Positions 1 through 11,050 are shown, numbered from the stretch's first letter. The stretch: 64,000 bases of DNA from Hypomyces perniciosus (GCA_008477525.1 SPDT01000013.1:295501-359500); one strand, 5' to 3'. Notes: a model not told the origin generated them from the sequence alone. A program made the numbers and translations.

Positions 1-59
1 AGTCTTGTTTGGACGATGCCGAATTCAGCTATGGATTTGTGTGTTGGGGTATGACACTT

Positions 60-258
60 GTTAACCTTAGTAACGGATAACTCCACATTACGGCATATTC
101 CGTTATTCCTAACTAGCCTGTACGAACCCGGATAGTTAGCAAATTCATATATTTAAGCAGCAGCTTTTCCCATCTAACTTGGGATCAGCAAGAGTGTCCA
201 ATTCTATCATTTTATGCATCTGCAAATGAGCCCTCATACTGTTGATCTGTGATTGATA
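60..258 (-). mobile_element. Small mobile element, copy 1 (199 bp)
   Basis: Read on the minus strand, this segment begins TATCAATCACAGATCAAC and ends CTAAGGTTAAC. It aligns along its whole length with 53135-53445 on the plus strand. Both copies share the block AGTATGAGGGCTCATT, the block CACTCTTGCTGATCCCAAGT and the block TCCGTTACT near the end. It is bracketed by the 6-bp direct repeat ACACTT at 54-59 and 259-264, as expected of a target-site duplication. No terminal inverted repeats, TG..CA ends or ORF are visible, so the class is unknown. The right-hand duplication overlaps the last two bases of the stop codon of the adjacent aspartic-protease-like gene, so the element directly follows that CDS. 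Confidence 0.8.
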
Positions 259-262
259 ACAC

Positions 263-1617
263 TTAGTACCCCAATCCCTTGACACCTTGTCTCGGGATAG
301 CCACGATCTCCGGCTTGCGCGACCTCTTCGCAGCCTTGGCGATACTGACCACCTCGTGCTCCATGTCCAAAACCATGTAAATGTTCTTCAAGAAGGAAAC
401 ACCGAGCATGCAGTTATACTTGTTAGATGCTCCGAAGACCGTCGTCCACGCGTTTGCCGCAATGCTGCAAGTGTTGGGATCACCTCCCGCGACCAGTCGG
501 TTTGTGGGCCACACAGTTGCCTCGGAAGGCATTTCAACCGTGATCTTGTTCTTGGCATTCCTGGGGTCTGAGATCGTAACAGCCCAGGTGTTGGTCTTGT
601 TGGCGCGCTGGTCGCAAGGCACATCGTAGAATTTAGTTGTGGCGTTGAGCTTGGCCTGAGGATAAGCTGCGATGAGATTCTTGAACGTCTCATCAGGGTA
701 GACAGTGTAAGCTTGGCCCGTGTACAGCAGACAAGAGTCACCCCCTGGAGCAGCAACAAACGAACGATCGCCGTTGTGGCCCAGCCTGAGGTCCGTCAAG
801 GCGACGTTCCATGAGAATCCCCTGGCGGGAATCTTGGTCGAGTTGTGGTCAACGATCGGGACAGTCACGAAACGCCCTTCGTACAGAGACTCATCTAGAC
901 CACCGAGGAGCACATTGCCGTTGGGGAACGCATTTGGACCCCGACCTTGATCCGGGTTCAGCCAGATACTCTGAGTGGCACTCTCAATCAGGCCATTCTG
1001 AACCATTCTGGGGATAAATGGTGGGTATTCGTGGAACGAGCCAGCCGTTACTGCAACTTGATCAGGCCCAAACCCAGTGCCGAAAACGTTGAATGGGGTT
1101 GCGCTTGCAAGGCCTTCTGCCATTGTTTGGTCTCGGGGAGCCAAGGATCCAATGTGCAAGGTATCCTCGAAGTAATCACCGGTATCCACTCCTCCACCAC
1201 GGATATAGGTGTTGGGTCCTAAATCCTTGAACGTCGTCGACGTCTTATTGGCAACTGCAGACCCGCGTTAGTTAAATTTGTGCTTCAGACACTCTCATCA
1301 TAGATGTAGGGTTCCTTACAAAGGCCAAAACAAGTGTTTACAGGGGTCTGCTGTTTGCACAGATCGAGGACTTGTGCGTTGGCCGCAGCTTGCACGAATA
1401 TATCTGAGGAACCAGTGTCATAGATCGTCCGCAGCTTTTGTGGGGGTGTGCCAATGGCGAAATCGAACGTAAAATCACCCTGGACGTCATCATTGGGCTG
1501 CCAAGTAAGGTCAATTGAGACTGGCTTTGCAGATTTGGATGAGTCTGAAGCCGGTGCAGCCAGGCATGTCTTCAAAGACTGAAGGACAAGAGCTGACGAA
1601 AGTGCCAAATTCTTCAT
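263..1617 (-). CDS. Pepsin-like aspartic protease homologue, probably inactive
   Basis: Two exons, 1617-1293 and 1254-263, separated by a 38-nt intron (1292-1255) whose donor GTGTCT and acceptor CTGCAG join in frame; 438 aa. The start is set at the Met that opens a signal peptide (MKNLALSSALVLQSLKTCLA); an upstream in-frame Met at 1650 is possible. Family A1 features: FAIGTPPQ followed by the first active-site motif YDTGSSD (Asp67), and the YDE..NKTSTTFKDLG segment typical of secreted fungal pepsins. The second active-site motif, normally D-[ST]-G, reads YTG (Tyr286, codon 724-722). The flap Tyr is also not recognisable (IRGGG where YGDGS is usual). Pepsin-fold catalysis needs both aspartates, so this is probably a pseudo-protease, or the codon is an error. 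The stop codon abuts a small mobile element. Confidence 0.85.
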
Positions 1618-1717
1618 CGTGAAAGGTTTGAACGACCTAGGAACCGACAATCAATGTAAAGACAGGAAAGCACAGTGCTTGGAATTGACAGCTTTGGATC
1701 CCAATTTTGAGGAGTTA

Positions 1718-1734
1718 TGGTGTACTATATATAA
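1718..1734 (-). promoter_or_regulatory. Putative TATA element of the protease-like gene
   Basis: The minus strand carries CCATTATATATAGTAC about 105-115 bp upstream of the chosen start at 1617. The distance suits a fungal TATA box; no experimental support. Confidence 0.4.
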
Positions 1735-3785
1735 TGGGTTGATGGCACCGAGTAGAGGAGCCTTGATATCAGCATTCGGATATGATAGAGGTACCTCGGG
1801 GGTACGAAGTACTACGTCTTGCATTAGTGCAATCCTTATATAAGCCTTAATAATAACATCATCTAACTGGTGGTATTAATTCTTCCATTCTTCCATAATA
1901 ATCACAATGTAAATTAAAATCATTCCTATTAAGCTAGCTAGTACCCGGACCCTCTATATAAACTTCTTTACAGGGGAAAACCCTTATATCACTGTTCCGA
2001 TTCTCTAATAACGAGTCTCTATACTTGGATAACAGAGTTTTATTCTCCTGTCTTTCTAGTATATTTATCCCCCTTTTATGTTGAAACTTGACAAATCCCC
2101 CATATCAGCAACAATACAGATATAGCTTAGCCTTTCAAGTTTAACTGCATGTCAGGCCCCTGAATTATATGCAAGGTCTCGGCTTGTTGTACCTAATGGT
2201 ATAACGGCCGGAAGCGTGGGCCGCTAGGTTATTAACTCAATGGATACTCCATGGGATAAACTGGAGAATGTGGTTCATTTTTGCAGGGGGACTCGAACAT
2301 AGTCTGGGCACGTGCGTGTAACGTTGGTGATAGACAGTAAATCGTAACCAATGACCAGGGTAATGATCGTGTTAACGGCTGGCTAGTATCTATGCTAGGG
2401 AGGGAAGTTTGGGGGATCCATTTACCTTTGTCACACTTATGGGATTATATCAAGTCGATACGTTCTCATGAGGTTTGGCCCTTCTGGGTCGAATTAAGTT
2501 AACACGATCCTGTTCGACTTATACGTGAGTGGTCTATCCATCGTCTTCCGGACCGGTCGTTGTTGGTATACTCGTATCCAGGCTGACCCGACCTGTGATC
2601 ATAACCTGGGTGCATAGCTTCTGCAGGCTATTTTATGAGCTGTCTGCTTTAAACCCTTTAACAAGAGCATATTCCGTAGAGAGTAGTATTTACTAACTAG
2701 TGCTTACCAAACGTTCCCCCGAAGGATAAACGTTGGGTCTTGATGCTGACTGCCTATTAACAGGGTAGAAATCTCCGGTTGGTCCGGATATATTTCCCGG
2801 CTTTCTCCATTTCCGGTAGGATTCCCCTTCACCTCCGGAGTAGGTAGGAAAATGTGCATGTTTGTAAAGAGAGTTATGGAGCAGTTAACATAAGGTATTA
2901 CGGAGTACCCCGTAATACTTTGTAACTACGGAGTATCCCGTACGCATGTCAGCTTACAGTGGGAAAAAGGGCCCCTTGTATTGCCTAAGGCCGCAGATAA
3001 AGCCCGCTACCGGACATTACTCGTCAAGAAACCGCTGTTCTCCGACGATGCTTTCATATACAACTATCAGAGGATCTGAACCAGGAATGGGCCCCAGTTA
3101 TCGTAGATATCGCCCAGCTCATTGTTCCCTCAGTCAAGAGTGTTGCTGCTTAATGAGGGCTTGAGAAACAGGACCCTTTTTACTGAGTCTCCTCCTTGGC
3201 CTGACTGTTCTATTGGATTTTGACGCGAGATATTTACACAGAAGAGCCTACCAGGCTGTCACCGTTCCTTGGTGATGTTCTCACCGGAGACAAATTCCTG
3301 CCTATGGGCATGTATTACATGTATTTCCTGTTCCTGGCAAACGAGGTGAAATATGGCATCAGAGTCCTGGAGTCGTTTCAGCAGTCAATCAAGTTCACTT
3401 ACTGTCATGAGTATTCACTTATATCGTTCTGTTCTGTTTCCTCAGTCTTGTTATATACCTCGCCTACTTCATCCACTTCGCTATTGGTCTCGTCAATTCA
3501 ATGTGGACCAGTATTAGCGTCCCACTTCTCATTCTGGCATCATGTCAGGTACGCAATCATGTTATGTATGTTATTGATGTCTGCTCAAGTCCTCTATACG
3601 CGGTTATTGAATCCCACCGAGCCCTCTGTTCCAAAAACACGTTCAGACCAAGCCCGAGCTAAGCAAGCCATCCACGATAATTTCGTTAACCATGCCTTGA
3701 CCAAACCCCTAATCCATTCGCCAGCATGTTGTATACGTTCGTGTCATTTGCATTTCGTCTGTATAAACAAGTAGTTACTCTGCCT
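1735..3785. other. Gene-free, AT-rich stretch
   Basis: No supportable gene. It is rich in stops and AT tracts and contains two TACGGAGTA motifs (2899-2907 and 2927-2935). The longest open frame, 3220-3774 on the plus strand, has no ATG start, no recognisable domain and an atypical composition, so it is not called. The stretch may be decayed repeat DNA, but no repeat ends were found. Confidence 0.5.
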
Positions 3786-6347
3786 CTAAGCTCTCGATCG
3801 CAAGCTGCGCCGCGACTGAGTTACAGCTTCCTTTGCGACTGCCCCTTGCCCTTTTTTTGCCGGTGACTTGGCTTTAACAACCCCATTAGGGTGGGCAGCT
3901 TTGGCGAGAGCACCCTTCGCCGTGACATTCCGCCCGGGCCGTCCACGCGTTTTAGTTTCTGCAACAGCCTTCAGCTTCTCTACCTCTCCGGCCCCGTTTA
4001 GCTTGGCGGGACGTCCTCGGGGTCGAGGAGCTGGCTGCGCAATAGATGAAGATGATGATTCTTGCTCTGCTGCCGGTTTGCGTCCCTGGCCACCAGACTC
4101 CTTACCTGCTGACTGCCGTTCAGAGTTATTAGTAGCGGTTGGCTCAAATGTGTCGGATTTCTGTGACCGCCCACGTCGACCGGATGGTTTCTCTGTTACA
4201 TTTTCGGTCCCGTTGGTTGTGTTGTCGCCAGCACTATCCCCACTCGTACGCCGTCGCTTGACCGTAGGCTCTTCTGCCGTCTCCATTTCAGCCCTGCTGG
4301 GTCGCCCACGCTTCTTGGGGGCCTCAGCGACGGTAGTAACAGCAGAAGACTTGGGCATTCTTCCGCGTTTCTTTGCTGGGGCTGAATCAGCTCCATTTTC
4401 TGTGGGCTGGGACGTGATCTTGTCAATAGTTGTGGACTTTGTTGGTCTTCCACGCTTCTTCGAGTCGGTCGAAACAGCCTCATTTTTTGTGTGTTCGGAT
4501 GGGGTCTTGCCGATCACCACAGATTTTGGCGGCCTTCCTCGCCTCTTCGTTGTAGTTGACCCAGTCTCGTGCTTTGTAGGCCTAGATGCAACTTTGTTAG
4601 CACCAGTGGGTCTTGTCTGCCTTTCGCGCATCGACCGAACTGAGCTCGTCTCCTTTTCTACGGGTTTCTCTTTCGTGAATCTAACCCTCTTCTGTGTCGG
4701 CTCTGAAGATGCAGGTTCCGGAGGCTGACCAACATCGGCGGTTGTCGTATTCCTTGGTGGCCAGCCTCGTCGTTTGATCTCAGTGGGAGCTGGTTTAGGA
4801 GCAGGAGCAGCGGCTTGTTTTGCAGGCCTGCCCCGTGTCTTTGGTGTTGAAGTCTTCACGGGAACAAGTCGGCTACGCCGTATGGACGTGGCTGCACTTG
4901 ATGGTGTGGCCGGTTCGCCCGATCTGCCTGGCGTGTTATTCAGCAAAGCAGGAGTGGCAGATTTGGTAGGTGATGGCGCAGAGACACTCTTTGGTGGCCT
5001 ACCACGTCTATTCGGTGTATCTGTTGAGTCTACAGCTTCCCCATCTGGCTGACGTCCTGGTTTGACAGACGCTGGTGTTGGCGCGGCACTGTCTGTTTTT
5101 GGCGGCCGTCCTCGTCTGACCGACGTTGGCGTTGATTCTGCAACGACTACCTTTGGTGGACGCCCCCGTCTGCCAGAAGCTGGTGTCAACGTCACAACCT
5201 CACTCTTCCGTGGCCGCCCTCGTTTGTTAGAGGCTGGTGTTGATGTAGCCCCGCTTGCTTCTTCATGCTGGAGCTTCTCAGGTCTGGATGATTTTGTGGT
5301 GTTCAACACTCGCTCCACAAGCCTAGACCTCGCACGCATTGGTGTGGCCTGCGCTGGAGTCTTCTGAACTCTGTGCTTCTTTGTCACCGAGGCGGATAAT
5401 ACGCTGGGCGTTTGTGTCTTCGGTGGGCGTCCGCGTCTCCCCGGTGTCTGCATAGCCACGAGTGATCCTTTCCCAACGCTGGCTTTCTTCTGCAGTACCA
5501 CAGTCCCCGGGGCGGAAGCACGACGCTCCCGAAGATCACTGCCTCCAACCCGAAGGAATTCTCCAGACTCTACTTCAAGCAACTCAAAAGCCGTTCGTCG
5601 ACGGTTCTTGGCCGACGGTTTAGAGTCGTGAGATTCAGAAGGAGTCTCTTCAATAGCCTGCTCATCCACCGGGAGGTCTGACATAGGTTCTTCATGCACC
5701 GTGGTTTCTGGTCCAGGTTCGCGAGTGGGGCTGCTAATGCTGGGAATCCTTATGATGGAACTCGTCATGACTGAGGTAGTAACGCGGACCTCTGGGTCAG
5801 TTCTCTCAGACTGATCAGCAGCTGCAGCCGACCGCTGAAGCTCATCAACTGGATACAGTTCTGAGATGGGCGGTGTTAATCGTAGAGTGTGCGACTGGGT
5901 GTGTTCCATATCCGCACCAATCTCGCTTGAAGTTGGTGCGTTTGAACCAACTGGATTCTCGCTCTCGGCGCTGCCAGCCCCAGTCTCATCGATGGGTGCC
6001 TCCTCAGGCGCACTTGGCGCGTTTCCATTCAATGGCGATTGCGAGCGAAACACTGGAGCATCCTCGTTCTTCGATATCTGGCGTTCTGCTGACCCTTGTC
6101 GCGGGGAATCTTGAGATATTGATGCTGCTTCCGGAGCTGCCGATGACTGTTGAGGGGGGTTGGATGATTGGCTTGCGGCCAAATTCGCCGCTAGAATTTT
6201 GTCATCGAATTGTTCTTCATGCTCCCGATGGCCCTTTGCATGCAGCGCCTGAGTGGCTAAATAGGCGATGGTTAAGTTGGAGCGGCCAAGACTGGGAGAC
6301 CAAAACTCCATCAAAGGCGACGGCTCATCGAGTGTGTTGAGATCCAT
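3786..6347 (-). CDS. Multi-AT-hook DNA-binding protein
   Basis: Single-exon, 853 aa. About residues 1-240 are acidic and Ser/Pro-rich without a recognised domain. From about residue 300 to the C-terminus there are eleven canonical AT-hook cores of the RGRP type (for example RRGRPPK, KRGRPRK, TRGRPAK, KKRGRPTK, PRGRPAK). Four degenerate ones are interspersed (KPGRQP, RRGWPP, RGRMPK, RRGRSQ), spaced about 15-40 residues apart with Thr/Pro/Ser linkers. AT-hooks bind the minor groove of AT-rich DNA, so a nuclear chromatin or architectural role is expected. The protein is very basic and ends SRRSLRSRA. No enzymatic domain is visible. It resembles the 'AT DNA binding protein' genes annotated in Aspergillus. 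The number of hooks is unusual and probably evolves by repeat gain and loss. Confidence 0.85.
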   Translation of the reverse strand: MDLNTLDEPSPLMEFWSPSLGRSNLTIAYLATQALHAKGHREHEEQFDDKILAANLAASQSSNPPQQSSAAPEAASISQDSPRQGSAERQISKNEDAPVFRSQSPLNGNAPSAPEEAPIDETGAGSAESENPVGSNAPTSSEIGADMEHTQSHTLRLTPPISELYPVDELQRSAAAADQSERTDPEVRVTTSVMTSSIIRIPSISSPTREPGPETTVHEEPMSDLPVDEQAIEETPSESHDSKPSAKNRRRTAFELLEVESGEFLRVGGSDLRERRASAPGTVVLQKKASVGKGSLVAMQTPGRRGRPPKTQTPSVLSASVTKKHRVQKTPAQATPMRARSRLVERVLNTTKSSRPEKLQHEEASGATSTPASNKRGRPRKSEVVTLTPASGRRGRPPKVVVAESTPTSVRRGRPPKTDSAAPTPASVKPGRQPDGEAVDSTDTPNRRGRPPKSVSAPSPTKSATPALLNNTPGRSGEPATPSSAATSIRRSRLVPVKTSTPKTRGRPAKQAAAPAPKPAPTEIKRRGWPPRNTTTADVGQPPEPASSEPTQKRVRFTKEKPVEKETSSVRSMRERQTRPTGANKVASRPTKHETGSTTTKRRGRPPKSVVIGKTPSEHTKNEAVSTDSKKRGRPTKSTTIDKITSQPTENGADSAPAKKRGRMPKSSAVTTVAEAPKKRGRPSRAEMETAEEPTVKRRRTSGDSAGDNTTNGTENVTEKPSGRRGRSQKSDTFEPTATNNSERQSAGKESGGQGRKPAAEQESSSSSIAQPAPRPRGRPAKLNGAGEVEKLKAVAETKTRGRPGRNVTAKGALAKAAHPNGVVKAKSPAKKGQGAVAKEAVTQSRRSLRSRA

Positions 6348-7162
6348 CGCACGCGTGTATCCGAGGCGATCCCTAAAGTCGCATGGAAAAGGATGAAGTT
6401 ATCAGTCGCAAACGGATGTTACGGGCGACAAAGGAATACGAGTAAGCGTGAGAGGAGACCGCTGACGAGATGTGACGCGACGCGATCAAGACGCGCTATA
6501 TTCCTCAGTTTGTGTCACGTGATAAGACATTGATATTGGCACCCTGAGCTAAGCAATCTACATGCTACAGCCGAAGTGTGAATGTACAACTACTACGAAG
6601 TACTCCTACTTCATACAGTGCCACGCAAAAAGTTTCTGTCAATTTTCTATAGAGTTGCCTCACAAAAGTCACCGAAACTTTCTTAAGTCACCGAAACTTT
6701 CTTCACCACACTGTACTTCGTACTACGCATGGATTCGAATAATAGCGCTATCAAGTCCATCTATCCATCTCGCGATCACATTTCCATATGCGGCTAGTTC
6801 GTCTGCATTGTTCATCAGGCCTGATCTTTCCAATCCACAGACCCAAAGCATCCAACTTTTCCTTTCCTGGCCTCACATCGCGAGTAAAGCCACGACAAGG
6901 CAAATATTTATATCACAGATCCTAGTGACACGTAAATCGTCGTCATCTGTTGGAGTGGCTGAGACTTCCTCGCGAAGGTCTATCCATCTTCGGAACCGCA
7001 TCGCGAGCCACGAGCAGATGAACATGACGGCCATGGACCTTGTATGTTTGAGACGTTTGTGTATATATATATGGCCTCGGGGGCATCTTCAATCATCATG
7101 AAGAGCAGATCACCATCTATCAATCTTCAACAATACAGTACTACGTTGCATTGCCTGCCAAC
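6348..7162. other. Divergent intergenic region with 19-bp tandem repeat
   Basis: Lies between two divergently transcribed genes. It holds an exact 19-bp tandem duplication, AAGTCACCGAAACTTTCTT at 6666-6684 and 6685-6703. It also contains TACGAAGTA (6594-6602) and TACTTCGTA (6714-6722). A TATA-like run (GTATATATATATGG) lies at about 7060-7073, roughly 100 bp before the next start. The open frame at 6562-7101 looks like leader or promoter DNA, not a gene. Confidence 0.5.
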
Positions 7163-9117
7163 ATGGCGCCGTTTCTTTCATTCTTGATATCGGGGGCCGC
7201 TTTGGCTTCAACTTCCTTGGCCAAAATAGACCAAAAGCTCCTGGGACCCTCCTTTGAGCTGCCAACCAACGTGCCATCTAGCCAAGTTGTTCAGAATGCT
7301 GTCACAAACATCACAGACTCGCTCAACACCGCCATTCGCTCCGGAAAGAGTCCCTTTGGGGCATTCAATGGCAGCACGACATCCTTCTCGCTGACAGTCG
7401 TCTCCCAGCATGATGCTGCGCCAATCCTTGATTTCCATCACACTTCCGACGCTGTGAACGTCTCTGCCGGTTCTACCTCCAAGGTGACGGCGGACACTGT
7501 CTATAGAATCGGAAGCGTGTCCAAACTCCTCACCGTGTACGCGCTTCTCCTGAACCAGGGCTTCGAGCATTGGAACAGTCCTGTCACAGACTTTATTCCG
7601 GAACTCCGCGAGGCTGCTAAGAATATTCCTTCTGTGTCTTCCATTATTGATCATGTTCAATGGGACCAAGTCACAGTTGGCGCTCTAGCGTCACAGCTAT
7701 CCGGTATTGGAAGAGACTGTATGACTCCCAAGGCGCATCTATCTGACTGTACCTGAGCATCACTAATATAATTGTCGCAGATAATGGCGACTTGGCCACT
7801 CAAGATTTCCCTTGGGAAGAAACCGGGTTGCCTATCCTACCGCCGCAGGACCTTCCGATTTGCGCAGCAAATGACTCCCAGGGACCATGCAGCAGATCGG
7901 GTGAGTTTGTCTTGAAAAAGGTCATTCATGCTCCATTCGCCAGCTGATATATACTGTCAGAATTCTTTCATGGCTACACCCAGCGACACCCAGTGTTCTT
8001 GCCATACTCGACAGCTCTTTACTCCAACTCTGCTTATAGGATTCTTGCATATGTCATTGAGGCCATTGCTAAGAAACCCTACGAAAATGTCATGCTAGAT
8101 GATATCTTCAAGCCCCTCGGCCTGACCAAGTCCAGCGTGCTTCCACCAAAGGACAAGGGAGTTGGTGTCATTCCCATCGGTGAAGCAGGCTGGTTCCGTA
8201 ACTATGGTGATGAAGTTGCGTGAGTAGAAACAACCTCCCTTCACCCGCGTTTTCTCAACTCCATGAGGCTAATTATACGCCCTCTCTCTTACAGGACTGG
8301 CGGGCTTCTCTCCTCTGCAAATGATTTGGCCCATTTCGGTCGAGCTATCTTCGCTAACAAACAGCTCTCCTCCACGGAAACGCTCCGGTGGATGAAACCC
8401 CAAGCACACACGGCATCGCCTCTTCATTCAGTTGGCGCGGCGTGGGAAATTGCTCGCACTAAGAGCGGCATTACGACCGGCCATGTCATCGATCTTTATA
8501 CCAAGCTTGGAAGTGTCGGGCTGTACCAGTCCCTACTGATCCTCGTCCCGGACTATCAAGTCACTTTTGCCATCCTGGCTGCTGGACCCGATTCCTCCAC
8601 GGCACTTCATATCGCAACCGAGACGGCAGTGCAAACGCTTATTCCCGCGCTGGAGAAGACTGCGAGTGCACAGTCTTGCGAACGATTCTGCGGCGAGTAC
8701 AAGCCCGCTAATGTATCTGCGAATTCATCCCTTGTGATCAACGTGGACGATCAGCCTGGTCTTCTAGTCAAAGAATGGATCAGTCGCGGCTCCGATCTTC
8801 TAGCCACCGCCCAAGCTTATGCAGACGCTACACAGGGAGGCAAGGTCACGGGCTTGAGGCTATTCCCCACGGGTATCAAGACCAAGGACCAGGCTGCGTA
8901 CCGAGCTCTCTTCCAGATTGTCCCGCATGGACATGATCCATCGATCCATTGGATTTTTGACCCAACTGCCGAAACGTGGGTAACTGTTGATGGACTCATG
9001 TATGGAGAGATTGCGGTGGATGACTTTGTGTTCCATTTTGATGACCAGGGGGGCGTAACCGCGATTGAGCCCCGAGTGTTGAGGGAGGCCTTTCAGAAGG
9101 TGAGAGGGTCATCGTGA
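7163..9117 (+). CDS. Secreted beta-lactamase/transpeptidase-like serine hydrolase
   Basis: Four exons: 7163-7718, 7781-7900, 7961-8219, 8295-9117; all junctions keep frame (585 aa). Donors are GTATGA, GTGAGT and GTGAGT. A Met four codons upstream (7151) is an alternative; 7163 gives the cleaner signal peptide (MAPFLSFLISGAALASTSLA). Family: beta-lactamase class C / penicillin-binding-protein-like (PF00144). The nucleophile motif SxxK is SVSK at residues 118-121, the second motif YxN is YSN at 246-248, and a GG-SSANDLAHFGRAI segment follows. These fungal proteins are usually extracellular or pathway-embedded esterases/hydrolases, not true antibiotic-degrading enzymes, so the substrate cannot be told. 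Residues after about 450 form the usual C-terminal extension. The gene is convergent with a Zn2Cys6 regulator downstream; no functional link is evident. Confidence 0.9.
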
Positions 9118-9322
9118 ACTACCAAGGCAAAGAACGACGGTCTCTAGTGGATCCAGATGAACCAAGTGGCTGTTTCTCACAAATCATGCCGACCATGGAT
9201 AGGTCACTTTCTCAAGAATGTATTCTAGTTTGAACAAGTTAGCTGTTCAAGCAAACGGCGTCTATTTCTACATAGAATTATCCATCATCAGATTCACTCT
9301 TTGTTTCGAAACGAAGTCCCCC

Positions 9323-11050
9323 CTACCAGGACAAACTGACCATCACATCTTCCCAGCCTCCATCTATACCATTCGGTAACCATCGTAGATACACTGTGGC
9401 TTGCCTTTTCTCAGCATCCGGATAAATATCCGCAGCGTGCACCCTCTTCCACTCTGGAATCACTAAGCCTGTCTTATCCCACTCCTCCACATTAAAATCT
9501 AGCCCCTCCTCTTCTATCTCCATAATCGCCTCTGCTATATGCGCATGCGGTGCCCCGTCCCAGACACCTTCCACATAAGGAAAACTGCGCAGAGCCTCAA
9601 TGGCCCTCCGGCGAATGACGGGGCAGCGGCATTTCATGCCGACGATGTAAAGTGGGTAGATGATGCCCATGTCCAGAGAGAAGTTTCCATCTTGGTGTTG
9701 ATGTTTGTTGAGGATTTCAGTAGATAGGTCGACTATGGTGAGAAATTCTGATGTGAAGCAGTCGTAGATGGTCTCTTCGACATATAAGCTGGTCGCCAGG
9801 ATGATAGTGGCCGCCAAGTGCTTAACCCTCAGCAGGGACATTTGCTCTTTTGTCAACTCGTCCATCTTTGAGCATATATCCCGAGATAAATACTTGGCAT
9901 GAAACCGTCGAAACTGCGCTTCTAGATCTTGTGCTTCGACAAGAACGTCAAGCGGGATAGATACAGGCTCCTTATATCGATAATCATTTGCCGTTGTGCA
10001 AAGAAATTTAAAGAGCCGGCCGTTCAGCATAGTGAGAGCGTCATCTGCCTCTTGATATATGCTTTCATGGCTGAAATTCTGGCTAGAAACACGACCCAGG
10101 TTCAGGGCTGGAGGGCGCGAGCCGAGGTATGTGGAAGCCTGGAGGTCTAGCCTTGCAAACGCCATTGTAATTTCGTCTTCGACTGCAAACAAGGCTGTTG
10201 GTCAATAGGCCTTGGTGGCAAGATAGGTAAAATATGTGAAGAGTACTTACCAGAGGATAAGGAAGACTCGAGGACCTTCAAGCTGTACTCAAGATGTGTT
10301 TGGGCCAGTATCGGGCTGTTGATCTGGAGCTCGAAGCAAATACACAGCAGAGCACAAAGTAACGCGACATTAGCGCAACGACTATCATCTCGTATGAATA
10401 AGTTCTTTAATGCCTCGATGCACTTCCCGTAATGTCTCAAAGCAAAAGAATTGTCCTGGGCTGTGTGGGAATCCAACGGCTCGTCAAGACCTCGACCTCC
10501 ATGTCGCGCGATCTCAGAAGCATGACTTCTAACATTGCTTAGGGCGCTGAAAGCAACGACAGCATGAAACAGTGCCTCTTCTTCATGAACGGCCTGGAGT
10601 ATCAGTCGCTTCCACGCTTGTTTAGAGGACGCATCACGTCCCACGATGCTGTAGATGAGGCGACTCCGGAAAAGATCAAGGCAGCTTAGTTCGTCCTGGC
10701 TGTATTGACTCGATATTTGTGATGGCTGAAAATGAGCCAAGGTCAAAGGCGCTGCGAACCTAAATCCCTTGGGCTCTGCTTGAAGAACCGAAACACCGTC
10801 ACATATCCGACCTGTTTTGGTGCAGTTGTTGCAGAAAGGCTTGGTCTCGTCACAACGAATCTTGCGGTTTCTGGATTCTACAGTTCAGCCAACAACACAA
10901 GGGTATGAAGGATCAAACAAGTCACTCTAGGACGAGATAATGGAGACTTAAGAAGATAGGTACATACCTGCAGGTCCTGCAAGCAACCTTTGACTTGGTA
11001 TACCGTTTTCTGGGGGCCAAGTGACAGCCTCTTCCTGATTGCATGCTCAT
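9323..11050 (-). CDS. Zn2Cys6 fungal transcription factor
   Basis: Three exons: 11050-10968, 10870-10251, 10182-9323 (520 aa). The 97-nt first intron splits the zinc cluster. The spliced product gives the binuclear cluster C-x2-C-x6-C-x6-C-x2-C-x6-C at residues 24, 27, 34, 41, 44 and 51, preceded by a basic stretch (PRKRYTKSK). The remainder resembles the fungal-specific regulator domain of the Fungal_trans_2 type, with the block DLFRSRLIYSIVGRD, then EEEALFHAVVAFSALS. The last exon contains YPLYIVGMKCRCPVIRRRAI. It is a nuclear, DNA-binding regulator of unknown target. The acceptor of intron 1 at 10871 (TCCAG) was chosen over the nearby CTGTAG because only it restores the cysteine spacing and frame. 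Confidence 0.9.

Noticed and set aside
60..258. Solo LTR interpretation of the small element
   Set aside because: TGTTA..TAACA ends can be forced on copy 1 but not on copy 2, and would lose the target duplications that both copies share.
2240..2340. Possible tRNA (TTCGAGTCC on the minus strand)
   Set aside because: The T-arm stem does not pair and no acceptor or anticodon stem can be drawn.
3220..3774. 184-codon open frame on the plus strand
   Set aside because: No ATG at its beginning, irregular composition and no domain; lies in AT-rich gene-free DNA.
3868..4728. Long plus-strand frames opposite the AT-hook gene
   Set aside because: Antisense shadows created by the repeated RGRPPK codons.
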